Assembly (NCBI RefSeq): GCF_001418105.1
Contig: NZ_LIQI01000012.1
Span: forward strand, 1 to 64,000
Length of the DNA: 64,000 nucleotides
Direction: 5' to 3'
Source: Lacinutrix himadriensis
GTDB taxonomy: Bacteria > Bacteroidota > Bacteroidia > Flavobacteriales > Flavobacteriaceae
In this document: piece by piece, positions 36,995-45,307 of the stretch
Layout of the letters: every line of letters starts with the position of its first letter
How positions within the stretch are numbered: the first letter of the stretch is position 1
Notes under the pieces: model-generated
Database searches by the model: none
What the model was told of the DNA's origin: nothing
Seen by the model: only the letters and a program-made list of their open reading frames with translations
Position numbers and translations under genes: made by a program

Positions 36995-37006
36995 ACTATT
37001 AATTAC

Positions 37007-37055
37007 TTCCGCATTAGCGGAAACGAAAAAAATAAGATTACCGCTTTCGCGGAAA
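37007..37055. repeat. Two small palindromes between surE and the next gene
   Basis: TTCCGC-ATTA-GCGGAA at 37007-37022 and CCGC-TTTC-GCGG near 37041-37053 resemble the dispersed hairpins seen in other junctions. Confidence 0.5.
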
Positions 37056-37061
37056 CTAAAG

Positions 37062-37343
37062 ATGAAAAAAGACATTATAATTGGTTTAGTAGTTGGTTTT
37101 ATTGCCAACATTATAGGTTTATTTATTGCGACTAAAGTATTAGGACAAGGCGGCGGATTTATAGAAGCTATTGAAACTGCAAATGCACAAGGTTTTATTA
37201 GTAAACTAATAAGTTTAGGAGCTGTTTTAAATCTTATTACTTTCTTTTTCTTTTTGAGTAAAAAACAAGATGATCGTGCAAAAGGCGTGCTTATCGCAAC
37301 TATATGTATTGCAATCTTAACCCTTCTTTTTAAATTTATATAA
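37062..37343 (+). CDS. Small hypothetical membrane protein
   Basis: 93 residues with three hydrophobic segments (about 4-27, 45-65 and 75-92). It begins KKDIIIGLVVGFIANIIGLF. It lies 67 nt after surE and just before lpxB; homologs with this position are common in flavobacteria. I do not know its role. Confidence 0.8.
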   Translation: MKKDIIIGLVVGFIANIIGLFIATKVLGQGGGFIEAIETANAQGFISKLISLGAVLNLITFFFFLSKKQDDRAKGVLIATICIAILTLLFKFI

Positions 37344-37431
37344 ATGAAACATCCATAACTAAAAGGTAATAATTTTGGATAAAGATTAAATGGATGCTGC
37401 ATGTGACCATTTAAAAACAATAGACATATAC

Positions 37432-38550
37432 ATGAAATATTACATTATTGCAGGAGAAGCTTCGGGAGATTTACATGGCTCTAATTTAATGAAAGCATTA
37501 CAAAAAGAAGATGTACATGCCGAATTTAGATTTTGGGGAGGAGACCTTATGCAAAGTGTTGGCGGTACTTTAGTAAAGCACTATAAAGAAAGAGCTTTTA
37601 TGGGTTTTGCAGAAGTACTTTTAAATATAAACTCCATATTTAAAGCCATATCGTTATGCAAAAAAGATATTGCTACCTATAAACCAGATGTTGTTATTTT
37701 CATTGACAATTCCGGATTTAACTTACGCATTGCAAAATGGGCGAAAGAACAAAAATTTAAAACCCATTATTATATTTCCCCTCAAGTTTGGGCATCGCGT
37801 GCGAATAGAGTCGAAAAAATTAAAAAGAATGTAGATGCCATGTATGTTATTCTTCCGTTTGTGGAAGATTTCTACAAAAAATACAATTACAAAGTCCATT
37901 TTGTTGGTCATCCTTTAATTGATGCCATTGCGAACAGAACCCAAGTAGATGAATACACCTTTAGAAAAGAATACCAACTTAACGATAAACCCATAATTGC
38001 ATTACTTCCTGGAAGCAGAAAACAAGAAATTAAAAAAATGCTTTCGGTGATGCTTAGTGTTGTTAAGGATTATCCGGATTATCAGTTTGTAATTGCGGGA
38101 GCTCCAAGTCAGGAGTATTCTTTTTATCAGCAATTTATAACCACTAAAAACGTCACTTTTATTTCTAACAAAACCTATGATTTACTTAGTATCTCTACAG
38201 CTGCATTAGTTACTTCTGGAACTGCAACGCTAGAAACCGCATTGTTTAAAGTACCACAAGTGGTTTGTTATAAAGGCAGTTGGTTATCCTACCAAATAGG
38301 AAAACGTATTATTACACTTAAGTTTATTTCTTTAGTAAACTTAATCATGAATAAGGAAGTGGTGACCGAGTTAATTCAGGGGGAATTCAATGCTAAACGA
38401 TTAAAAAAAGAATTAGATATTATTCTAGATCCGGAGCAAAGAGCTAAATTCTTTATGAACTATTACGAACTAGAAAAAGAGCTTGGAGGAAGAGGAGCCA
38501 GTGCAAAAACGGCAAAACTTATTTATAAAGCTATATCACCAAACACTTAA
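37432..38550 (+). CDS. lpxB: Lipid-A-disaccharide synthase
   Basis: Glycosyltransferase (GT19) that joins UDP-2,3-diacyl-GlcN and lipid X in lipid A biosynthesis. 372 residues from the ATG at 37432 (MKYYIIAGEASGDLHG); an upstream in-frame ATG is less likely because the family starts at this point. Conserved stretches include EASGDLHG, FWGGDLMQ, LPGSRKQEI and VTSGTATLETAL. It confirms an LPS-bearing Gram-negative outer membrane. Confidence 0.96.
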   Translation: MKYYIIAGEASGDLHGSNLMKALQKEDVHAEFRFWGGDLMQSVGGTLVKHYKERAFMGFAEVLLNINSIFKAISLCKKDIATYKPDVVIFIDNSGFNLRIAKWAKEQKFKTHYYISPQVWASRANRVEKIKKNVDAMYVILPFVEDFYKKYNYKVHFVGHPLIDAIANRTQVDEYTFRKEYQLNDKPIIALLPGSRKQEIKKMLSVMLSVVKDYPDYQFVIAGAPSQEYSFYQQFITTKNVTFISNKTYDLLSISTAALVTSGTATLETALFKVPQVVCYKGSWLSYQIGKRIITLKFISLVNLIMNKEVVTELIQGEFNAKRLKKELDIILDPEQRAKFFMNYYELEKELGGRGASAKTAKLIYKAISPNT

Positions 38551-38558
38551 ATTTGTAC

Positions 38559-39122
38559 ATGAAAAAAATTGCCCTAATTCTTATTCTTTTTATTTCCTTT
38601 TCCGCTTGTAAATCCAGTAAAAACAAACGTGTAGTTACTAAAAAAGCACGAACAACAAAAACAGTTTCCAAAAAAACGACACCTAAAAAATCAAATACAA
38701 AAACGGCTACTACAAAAACTGTTACTACAAAAAGTAATGCAGATGTAGCAAGTATTATAGATTATGCAAAAACTTTTGAAGGTGTAAAATACAAGTATGG
38801 AGGAACCACCAAAAAAGGGATGGATTGTTCTGGATTGATATATACTTCGTTTAAAAAAGAAGCCATTACACTTCCTAGAACCACCCATGGTTTATCTACA
38901 ACTGGGGATTGGATAGACTTAAAAGAAGTACAAGAAGGGGATTTGTTATTTTTTGCAACCAAAAAGAATAGCCGAAAAGTAAACCATGTTGGTATTGTAA
39001 CTACTGCAAGAATTGGTTACGTAGAGTTTATTCATGCCTCAACTAGTAGAGGTGTAATGACCTCCAATTTAGCAGAACGCTATTGGTACTTGGCTTATGT
39101 ACAAGCTAGACGTATATTATAG
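38559..39122 (+). CDS. NlpC/P60 (C40) peptidase lipoprotein
   Basis: 187 residues with a lipoprotein signal (LILFISFSACKSS, lipidated Cys about 17), a basic threonine- and lysine-rich linker (about 20-55), and a C-terminal NlpC/P60 domain with catalytic Cys in KGMDCSGLIYTSF and His in KVNHVGIVT, plus a third polar residue after FIHAS. Such enzymes cleave peptidoglycan stem peptides (gamma-D-Glu-DAP endopeptidase). Start at 38559, 8 nt after lpxB. Confidence 0.92.
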   Translation: MKKIALILILFISFSACKSSKNKRVVTKKARTTKTVSKKTTPKKSNTKTATTKTVTTKSNADVASIIDYAKTFEGVKYKYGGTTKKGMDCSGLIYTSFKKEAITLPRTTHGLSTTGDWIDLKEVQEGDLLFFATKKNSRKVNHVGIVTTARIGYVEFIHASTSRGVMTSNLAERYWYLAYVQARRIL

Positions 39123-39180
39123 AATCTTTTTAATGTAGAATATTTTCGTTATAAATATAGATTATTTACTATATTTATAT

Positions 39181-41199
39181 ATGAAGATTTTAAATTTTAC
39201 TGTAATAAAACTAAGCGCTTGTCTAATTATAGGCATCGTTTTAGCCTATTACATTAGCATACCTGTAACAGACTCTTTACATAGTACGCTTCTTCTTTTC
39301 TTACTATTAAGCATTTCGGTATTCCTTTCTAGAAAACAGTTTACAAAAACCATTTGGTTCGGAGTATTAGCCTGTTTTACGACAATCTCTTTAGGTATTC
39401 TAAGCACAAATTTTCACAATCAGAAAAATCTAAAGAATCATTATTCTCATTGGAATAGTGAAAACAAACCGATAACCTTTCGGATAAAAGAAATCTTAAA
39501 ACCTGGTAATTATAATGATAAATATGTAGTAGACATTCTCAAAATAGATGACAAATTCGTTACTGGAAAGGCTTTATTAAACCTTAAAAAAGATAGTCTG
39601 CCTAAAAAGCTAGATATAGATGCCATTTTAATTACAACGGAAGGTTTTCAGGAAGTAACCGCTGCTTTGAATCCGGATCAATTCGATTATAAAAAGTATT
39701 TAGAGAAACAATATATCTATCATCAAATATATGCTAGTAGTTCTACTCTTTTCCGCGTAAGCGAAACCATACACACACCAATTGGTTATGCTAGTCTATT
39801 GCGAAATACTATAAACTCAAAGCTTAAAAAACATCCTTTTAAAGCCGATGAACTATCTATAATTAACGCTTTAATTTTAGGACAACGACAAAACATAAGT
39901 AAGCATATTTACACCAATTATGTAAACGCTGGCGCTATTCATATTCTTGCTGTTTCTGGCTTACATGTTGGTATTCTGTTACTGTTATTAAACACCGTTT
40001 TGAAACCTTTAGAACGCATTAAAAAAGGAAAAATCTTAAAAATGATTATTATTCTAATCCTTCTTTGGTGTTATGCGCTCATTGCGGGCGCATCTGCCTC
40101 TATTATTAGAGCGGCAACCATGTTTAGCATTGTTGCTATTGGCATGCATTTAAAACGACCTAGTAATATTTATAACACCTTGGCTATTTCCGTTTTTTTC
40201 ATCCTACTATTCAAGCCTTTGTTTCTGTTTGATGTGGGTTTTCAGTTAAGTTATATGGCGGTTTTAGCCATTGTTTCTATCCAGCCTATACTTTACAAAA
40301 TTTGGAAACCAAGATTTTGGGTCACCGATAAACTTTGGCAAATTACTACCGTTACCATTGCAGCACAATTTGGTGTTTTACCTATTAGCTTGTTTTATTT
40401 TCATCAGTTTCCAGGATTGTTTTGGCTGTCTAATATTGTGGTTATTCCGTTGATAGGAATTATTCTCGCAAGTGGCATTATAGTAATTGTTTTGGCTTTA
40501 TTGAATGCCTTACCTCAATTTATAGCAAATAGTTTCGGAAGCATTATTAGCTTAATGAATACTTTTTTTGAATGGATTGCGAGTAAGGAACAATTCCTCT
40601 TTCAAGGCATCCCTTTTCATATCCTTTACGTGGCTACTTCCTATTTAATAATCATCGCATTAGTAAGGATATATGTAAAGAGAAACTATACTACTTTGGT
40701 GTATTTATGTCTTGCCATACTAAGTTTACAAATAGCCATTATATATACTAAATATGAAAATAGCAAGGATGCGTTTATCGTCTTTCATAAAAGTAGAAAC
40801 ACGGTTATAGGTTTAAAAGGAAATAAAACGCTCCAGGTTTTTCATAATTTAGATTCCATTACCAATAACAAAACCATAGGTACTTTTGCTGTTGCTAATT
40901 TTACGGAAATGATTAAAGAAGACACTTTACGAGATCTCTTTTTATACCGAAATCATAAAATCTTAATAGTGGACAGCCTTGGCATTTATAACCTAAAAAG
41001 TGTGCAACCGGATTATGTTTTATTACGAAATTCGCCAAAGATAAATTTAGAAAGACTGATTGATTCTATACAACCAAAAGGCATTATTGCAGATGGCAGT
41101 AATTATAAATCGTATGTAGCACGTTGGGAAAACACGTGTAAAAAAAGAAAACTCCCATTTCACCAAACTGGTAAAAAGGGAGCTTTTATATTAGAATAA
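39181..41199 (+). CDS. comEC: ComEC/Rec2-type DNA uptake membrane protein
   Basis: 672 residues. Membrane segments near the N-terminus precede a DUF4131-like OB domain (about 85-200); the competence core begins LGQRQNISKHIYTNYVNAGAIHILAVSGLHVGILL and has about seven further helices. The C-terminal 150 residues correspond to the place of the metallo-beta-lactamase domain but lack its HxHxDH metal ligands (see FVVFH-type start, VLLRNSPKINLERL, then IIADGSNY). ComEC forms the inner-membrane channel for transforming DNA. The missing metal site is common in Bacteroidota. Confidence 0.9.
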   Translation: MKILNFTVIKLSACLIIGIVLAYYISIPVTDSLHSTLLLFLLLSISVFLSRKQFTKTIWFGVLACFTTISLGILSTNFHNQKNLKNHYSHWNSENKPITFRIKEILKPGNYNDKYVVDILKIDDKFVTGKALLNLKKDSLPKKLDIDAILITTEGFQEVTAALNPDQFDYKKYLEKQYIYHQIYASSSTLFRVSETIHTPIGYASLLRNTINSKLKKHPFKADELSIINALILGQRQNISKHIYTNYVNAGAIHILAVSGLHVGILLLLLNTVLKPLERIKKGKILKMIIILILLWCYALIAGASASIIRAATMFSIVAIGMHLKRPSNIYNTLAISVFFILLFKPLFLFDVGFQLSYMAVLAIVSIQPILYKIWKPRFWVTDKLWQITTVTIAAQFGVLPISLFYFHQFPGLFWLSNIVVIPLIGIILASGIIVIVLALLNALPQFIANSFGSIISLMNTFFEWIASKEQFLFQGIPFHILYVATSYLIIIALVRIYVKRNYTTLVYLCLAILSLQIAIIYTKYENSKDAFIVFHKSRNTVIGLKGNKTLQVFHNLDSITNNKTIGTFAVANFTEMIKEDTLRDLFLYRNHKILIVDSLGIYNLKSVQPDYVLLRNSPKINLERLIDSIQPKGIIADGSNYKSYVARWENTCKKRKLPFHQTGKKGAFILE

Positions 41200-41203
41200 T
41201 CGC

Positions 41204-41227
41204 TTCTGAAACAAGTTCAGAATGCCA
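41204..41227. repeat. Hairpin repeat in the comEC/thioredoxin convergent gap
   Basis: TTCTGAA-ACAAG-TTCAGAA followed by TGCCA; a variant of the dispersed family and perhaps also a weak bidirectional terminator. Confidence 0.55.
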
Positions 41228-41231
41228 AATC

Positions 41232-41780
41232 TTATCCTTTAAATGTAGGTTTGAATGCTAGGTAATATGCATTCCATGCAGCTTCTGTTGTAAGCGCTTT
41301 ATAGTCGTCGCTAGCAAACATTTTTAAATACAATTCTATTTGATCTGGCTTTTGATATCCTTTAATTGGCGCAATTACTTCTGCTTCTTCATCTAAGTAT
41401 ACAATAGTTGGATATGCTGTAACTTGAAAAAACCTAGCCAATTGATGCGCGCTATTACGTCTCTTCGCTTTAGCAGGATCATAACTTGGATTGGTATATT
41501 CTTTTCCTTTATAGTTTGCAACTTCATTACCTTCGGCATTAAACTTTACCGCATAGAAATTTTCATTTACATACGCTGCAACTTCCTTATTTTGAAAGGT
41601 GTTTTTATCCAACATTTTACATGGGCCACACCATTCGGTGTACATGTCCATCAGGATTTTTTTAGGTTCTTTCTTCTGAAGTTCTAAAGCTTCTTCAAAA
41701 GAAACCCATTTAATTTCTTGTGCAGTAACAGAACCAATGGTTAAAACTGCGAGTAAAAGTGTAAGTGCTAAATTTTTCAT
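41232..41780 (-). CDS. Thioredoxin-fold periplasmic protein
   Basis: 182 residues with a cleavable signal peptide (MKNLALTLLLAVLTIGSVTA) and a thioredoxin domain carrying the active-site CGPC in MYTEWCGPCKMLDKNTF (about 44-60) and the cis-Pro region VTAYPTIVYLD. It belongs to the DUF255/thioredoxin_7 type and is expected to act as a periplasmic thiol reductase. It lies downstream of the two POT transporters in the same direction. Confidence 0.92.
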   Translation of the reverse strand: MKNLALTLLLAVLTIGSVTAQEIKWVSFEEALELQKKEPKKILMDMYTEWCGPCKMLDKNTFQNKEVAAYVNENFYAVKFNAEGNEVANYKGKEYTNPSYDPAKAKRRNSAHQLARFFQVTAYPTIVYLDEEAEVIAPIKGYQKPDQIELYLKMFASDDYKALTTEAAWNAYYLAFKPTFKG

Positions 41781-41854
41781 TGTATATAAATAACTTATTT
41801 GTGGTTTGTATCTTTTCAGAATAACAGTCTCAAAGACTATTCCAAAATTACAAA

Positions 41855-43633
41855 TTATTTTACGTTATGCATTAATCTTTTAAGAATAGGGTTTAATACG
41901 ATCGATACCAAACCAACAGCAATTGGTACTAGTGTAAATATTAAAAAGAAAGTGGATAAACCGTGTTCTTCCGAAATCTTATCAATCATTCCTCCCATAG
42001 TTCCTGCTGCTTTTTGTCCGATAGCAATGGCTAAATACCAAATACCAAACATAAAACCAATCATTCTTCCTGGCACCAATTTACTTAAATACGACAGTCC
42101 AACAGGCGAAATACAAAGTTCTCCCATAGTATGGAATACATATGCAAATATTAAAAAGAACATACTCACAGAAGCTGTTTGTGCTCCTTGCTCAATTCCC
42201 ATGGTACCCATTACTAATACGCCAAATCCTAATCCTAAAAGAATCAGTCCTAAGCCATATTTCATTGCTGCACTAGGATTGTATTTACTTTCCCACCATT
42301 TAGAAAATAGAGGAGCCAATGTAATAATAAAGAAGGAGTTTAAAATACCAAACCAAGATGCTCCCACTTCTGTAGCATCTTTACTAAATTCTCTGTTCAC
42401 TTTCCAAATAACAATTCCCCAAAGTGCAACAAATGCTAAACTTAAAACAATGTTAGAGTATGGGATTTTAGAATATGTTTTCTTAAACAACAAATACAGA
42501 ACCCAAGTAATAATTGCTAAAGGCCCTACTGTTAAGATTAAATCTACAATTTTAAATATCATTGCAGAGGAACCTACTAAAACTCTATCTGTGTAATCTC
42601 TAGCAAAAATGGTCATCGATCCTAAAGACTGCTCAAAAGCAGCAAAGAAAAATACGGTAAAAATTCCAAAAATAGAAACCGCAATAATTTTGTCTCTTAT
42701 AATTTTTGAATATCTAGAAATTCTTGTAATAATTAAATATAAAAATAAAACAAGTGCAGTAAGTATGGTAACGTTAGAACCGTCTAAACCTCCAATACTA
42801 AAATCTAGCATATTCACATTTCCAACTTTAGACATTGGATCGTTAAATAAATATAAAACTCCACCTAAAGCAGAAAGCACGATTAATACTTTATCTACTC
42901 CTGTAAAAGGGTTTAATTTTTCTTCTGTTGGATTATGTTCTGTAGGACTAACTTCATTGATGTTTTGTGGCAATTCTACTTCGTAGACTTTAGAAGGCTT
43001 TTCACCAATTTGTCCAAATAAGTCTTTAGCTAACCAGAATTGTAACATTCCTAAGAACATAAAAATCCCTGCAAGACCAAATCCCCAAGACCATCCTATA
43101 TTTTCAGCCAAATAACCACAAAGCATCATACCAAAAAAGGCTCCAGCATTTACTCCCATATAGAATATGGTGTATGCTCCATCTTTTTTAGACTCTTTGC
43201 CTTTATACATTTCAGAAATCATTGAAGTCACATTCGGCTTGAAAAAACCAGTACCAATAACTAATAATGCTAGACCCAAATACAAAGTAAATTGCGTTTC
43301 AAAAACCATAGATGCGTGACCTAGCATCATGATAAAACAACCAATGATAACTGCCCATTTATAACCTGTGATCTTATCTGCAACCCAACCACCAACAATT
43401 GGTGTTAAATATAAAAGGGATGCATAGGTACCAATTAATGCTAAAGCGTGTTCTCTTGGCCATTCCCATCCAGGATTATCACCTATTAAAGGAGCTGTTA
43501 AAAATAACACTAGAAGAATACGCATTCCATAAAATGAAAAACGTTCCCACATTTCCGTAAAAAACAATACAAACAATCCTGCTGGATGTCCAATTACTTT
43601 GTCTTTAAATAGATTTTCTATATCTGTATTCAT
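41855..43633 (-). CDS. Proton-dependent oligopeptide transporter (POT family), first copy
   Basis: 592 residues, twelve or more transmembrane segments. It begins GHPAGLFVLFFTEMWERFSFYGMRILL; the ExxER proton-coupling motif appears as EMWERFSFYGM, and the PTR2 signature FYMGVNAGAFFG and the later GELCISPVGLSYLSKL are present. It is paralogous to the neighbouring transporter and imports di- and tripeptides with protons. Confidence 0.94.
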   Translation of the reverse strand: MNTDIENLFKDKVIGHPAGLFVLFFTEMWERFSFYGMRILLVLFLTAPLIGDNPGWEWPREHALALIGTYASLLYLTPIVGGWVADKITGYKWAVIIGCFIMMLGHASMVFETQFTLYLGLALLVIGTGFFKPNVTSMISEMYKGKESKKDGAYTIFYMGVNAGAFFGMMLCGYLAENIGWSWGFGLAGIFMFLGMLQFWLAKDLFGQIGEKPSKVYEVELPQNINEVSPTEHNPTEEKLNPFTGVDKVLIVLSALGGVLYLFNDPMSKVGNVNMLDFSIGGLDGSNVTILTALVLFLYLIITRISRYSKIIRDKIIAVSIFGIFTVFFFAAFEQSLGSMTIFARDYTDRVLVGSSAMIFKIVDLILTVGPLAIITWVLYLLFKKTYSKIPYSNIVLSLAFVALWGIVIWKVNREFSKDATEVGASWFGILNSFFIITLAPLFSKWWESKYNPSAAMKYGLGLILLGLGFGVLVMGTMGIEQGAQTASVSMFFLIFAYVFHTMGELCISPVGLSYLSKLVPGRMIGFMFGIWYLAIAIGQKAAGTMGGMIDKISEEHGLSTFFLIFTLVPIAVGLVSIVLNPILKRLMHNVK

Positions 43634-43677
43634 TTATATAATTAATTAAGTTAGTTCTGTTTTATTTAATCCTTTAC

Positions 43678-45267
43678 TTATTCAATTCCGTGCATTTTTC
43701 TTTTAAGCATAGGTGCTAATAGTAACATAACTACAGCTGCTGCTATTGGAATTACGGTAAATATTAAAAAGAAATTAGATAGACCATATTCTTCTGAAAT
43801 TGGATCGATATAACTTCCTGTAAAACCTCCTAAAAGGTTTGCAAAGAAATTCGCTGTAAACCAGATACCGAACATTAAACTCACTAATTTAACAGGTGCT
43901 AATTTACTAACGTAAGACAACCCAACTGGTGATACACAAAGTTCTCCCATAGTATGCAAGAAATAGGCACCAACTAAGAATATTAAACTAACAGAAGCTG
44001 TTTTTGCTCCATCAGGAATTCCTGCTGCTCCATAAGCCAAGATTCCAAATCCTAAACCTACTAATAGTAAACCTATTGCAAACTTCACAGGCCCTGAAGG
44101 ATTTAATTTACTTTCCCAAAGTTTAGAAAACAATGGTGCAAATAAGATAATAAATAAAGAGTTTAATACAGAGAACCATGACGCAGGAACTTCTGTTGCA
44201 TCCGATTGAAATTCTCTATTTAACATCCAAATTACAATTATCCAAATAATCACGAAGCTTAAACCTAATAATATATTTGCTAAAGAGTATTTACTAAATG
44301 TTTGTTTAAACAACATTGCTAAAACATAGGTAATTACCAACATTGGCACAACTGTTATTATGGTATTGACGATTTTAAAAGTCATCGCTGCACTACCAAC
44401 TAAAGCTCTATCTGTATAATCTGCTGCAAAAACGGTCATAGAACCACCTGCTTGTTCAAAAGCCCACCAGAAAAACACGACGAATAAAGAAAAGACACCA
44501 ATTACAAACATTCTATCTCTTACTACTTTAGAGCTTTCTGCTTCTTCAATAACTTCTTCAATGTTATGTTCTAATTTTTCAACACTATGTTCTATTACGT
44601 CTTCAAAATCTTCCGATTGTTTCGGTGATAATCCAATTTTTCCGAAAATCTTTTGCGTGAAATAAAATTGTAACATTCCTAAAAACATAAAAACACCAGC
44701 AAGTCCAAAACCAAAATGCCATCCTATATTTTCTCCAATGTAACCACATAAAAGAATACCTAAAAATGCACCTGCATTAATTCCCATATAGAAAATGGTA
44801 TAACCACCATCTTTCTCTTTTCCTTGTGTTTTATACAATTGCCCTACCATGGAAGAAATATTTGGCTTAAAAAAACCATTTCCAATTATTAGACAAGATA
44901 ATCCAGCATAGAAAAACATAGAGGTAATTCCTTCTAATGCCATAGATGCATGTCCTAAGGTCATAATAAAGGCTCCAAGCACAACTGCTCTTCGATAGCC
45001 CATAAATTTATCTGCTATAAAACCACCAATAATTGGAGTTAAATAAACAAGTCCTGTATACCATCCATAAAGCACTAATGCATCTGCTCTACTCCATTCC
45101 CATCCTCCATCTATAATCGTAGATACTAAAAACAGTACTAATAAAGCACGCATTCCATAATAAGAAAAACGCTCCCACATTTCTGTAAAGAAAAGCACGA
45201 ACAACCCAGCAGGATGTCCTAAAACTGTTTTTTGATTCTCTGCAGAACCTCCAAATTTATATTCCAT
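43678..45267 (-). CDS. Proton-dependent oligopeptide transporter (POT family), second copy
   Basis: 529 residues, twelve or more membrane segments, with the same motifs as the downstream paralog: EMWERFSYYGM, FYMGINAGAFLG, GELCVSPVGLSYVSKL. It is shorter mainly in the central loop, where the downstream copy carries two extra helices. Together with the DPP-IV upstream they form a peptide-utilisation unit. Confidence 0.94.
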   Translation of the reverse strand: MEYKFGGSAENQKTVLGHPAGLFVLFFTEMWERFSYYGMRALLVLFLVSTIIDGGWEWSRADALVLYGWYTGLVYLTPIIGGFIADKFMGYRRAVVLGAFIMTLGHASMALEGITSMFFYAGLSCLIIGNGFFKPNISSMVGQLYKTQGKEKDGGYTIFYMGINAGAFLGILLCGYIGENIGWHFGFGLAGVFMFLGMLQFYFTQKIFGKIGLSPKQSEDFEDVIEHSVEKLEHNIEEVIEEAESSKVVRDRMFVIGVFSLFVVFFWWAFEQAGGSMTVFAADYTDRALVGSAAMTFKIVNTIITVVPMLVITYVLAMLFKQTFSKYSLANILLGLSFVIIWIIVIWMLNREFQSDATEVPASWFSVLNSLFIILFAPLFSKLWESKLNPSGPVKFAIGLLLVGLGFGILAYGAAGIPDGAKTASVSLIFLVGAYFLHTMGELCVSPVGLSYVSKLAPVKLVSLMFGIWFTANFFANLLGGFTGSYIDPISEEYGLSNFFLIFTVIPIAAAVVMLLLAPMLKRKMHGIE

Positions 45268-45280
45268 GTTTATTTATTTT

Positions 45281-45304
45281 AGTTAGTTAGTTAGTTAGTT
45301 AGTT
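45281..45304. repeat. AGTT tetranucleotide microsatellite
   Basis: About six AGTT units, the last with one substitution (AGTTCGTT). It lies between the DPP-IV stop (45308) and the POT start (45267), 14 nt before the start codon on the transcribed strand. Confidence 0.85.
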
Positions 45305-45307
45305 CGT

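Noticed and set aside
36983-37420. Minus-strand 145-codon ORF covering the small gene after surE
   Set aside because: Antisense to a plausible three-helix protein in operon with surE and lpxB; no start context and no domain.
41799-42596. Plus-strand 265-codon ORF within the POT transporter gene
   Set aside because: It is antisense to a well-recognised transporter; proline- and isoleucine-rich composition is that of a shadow frame.
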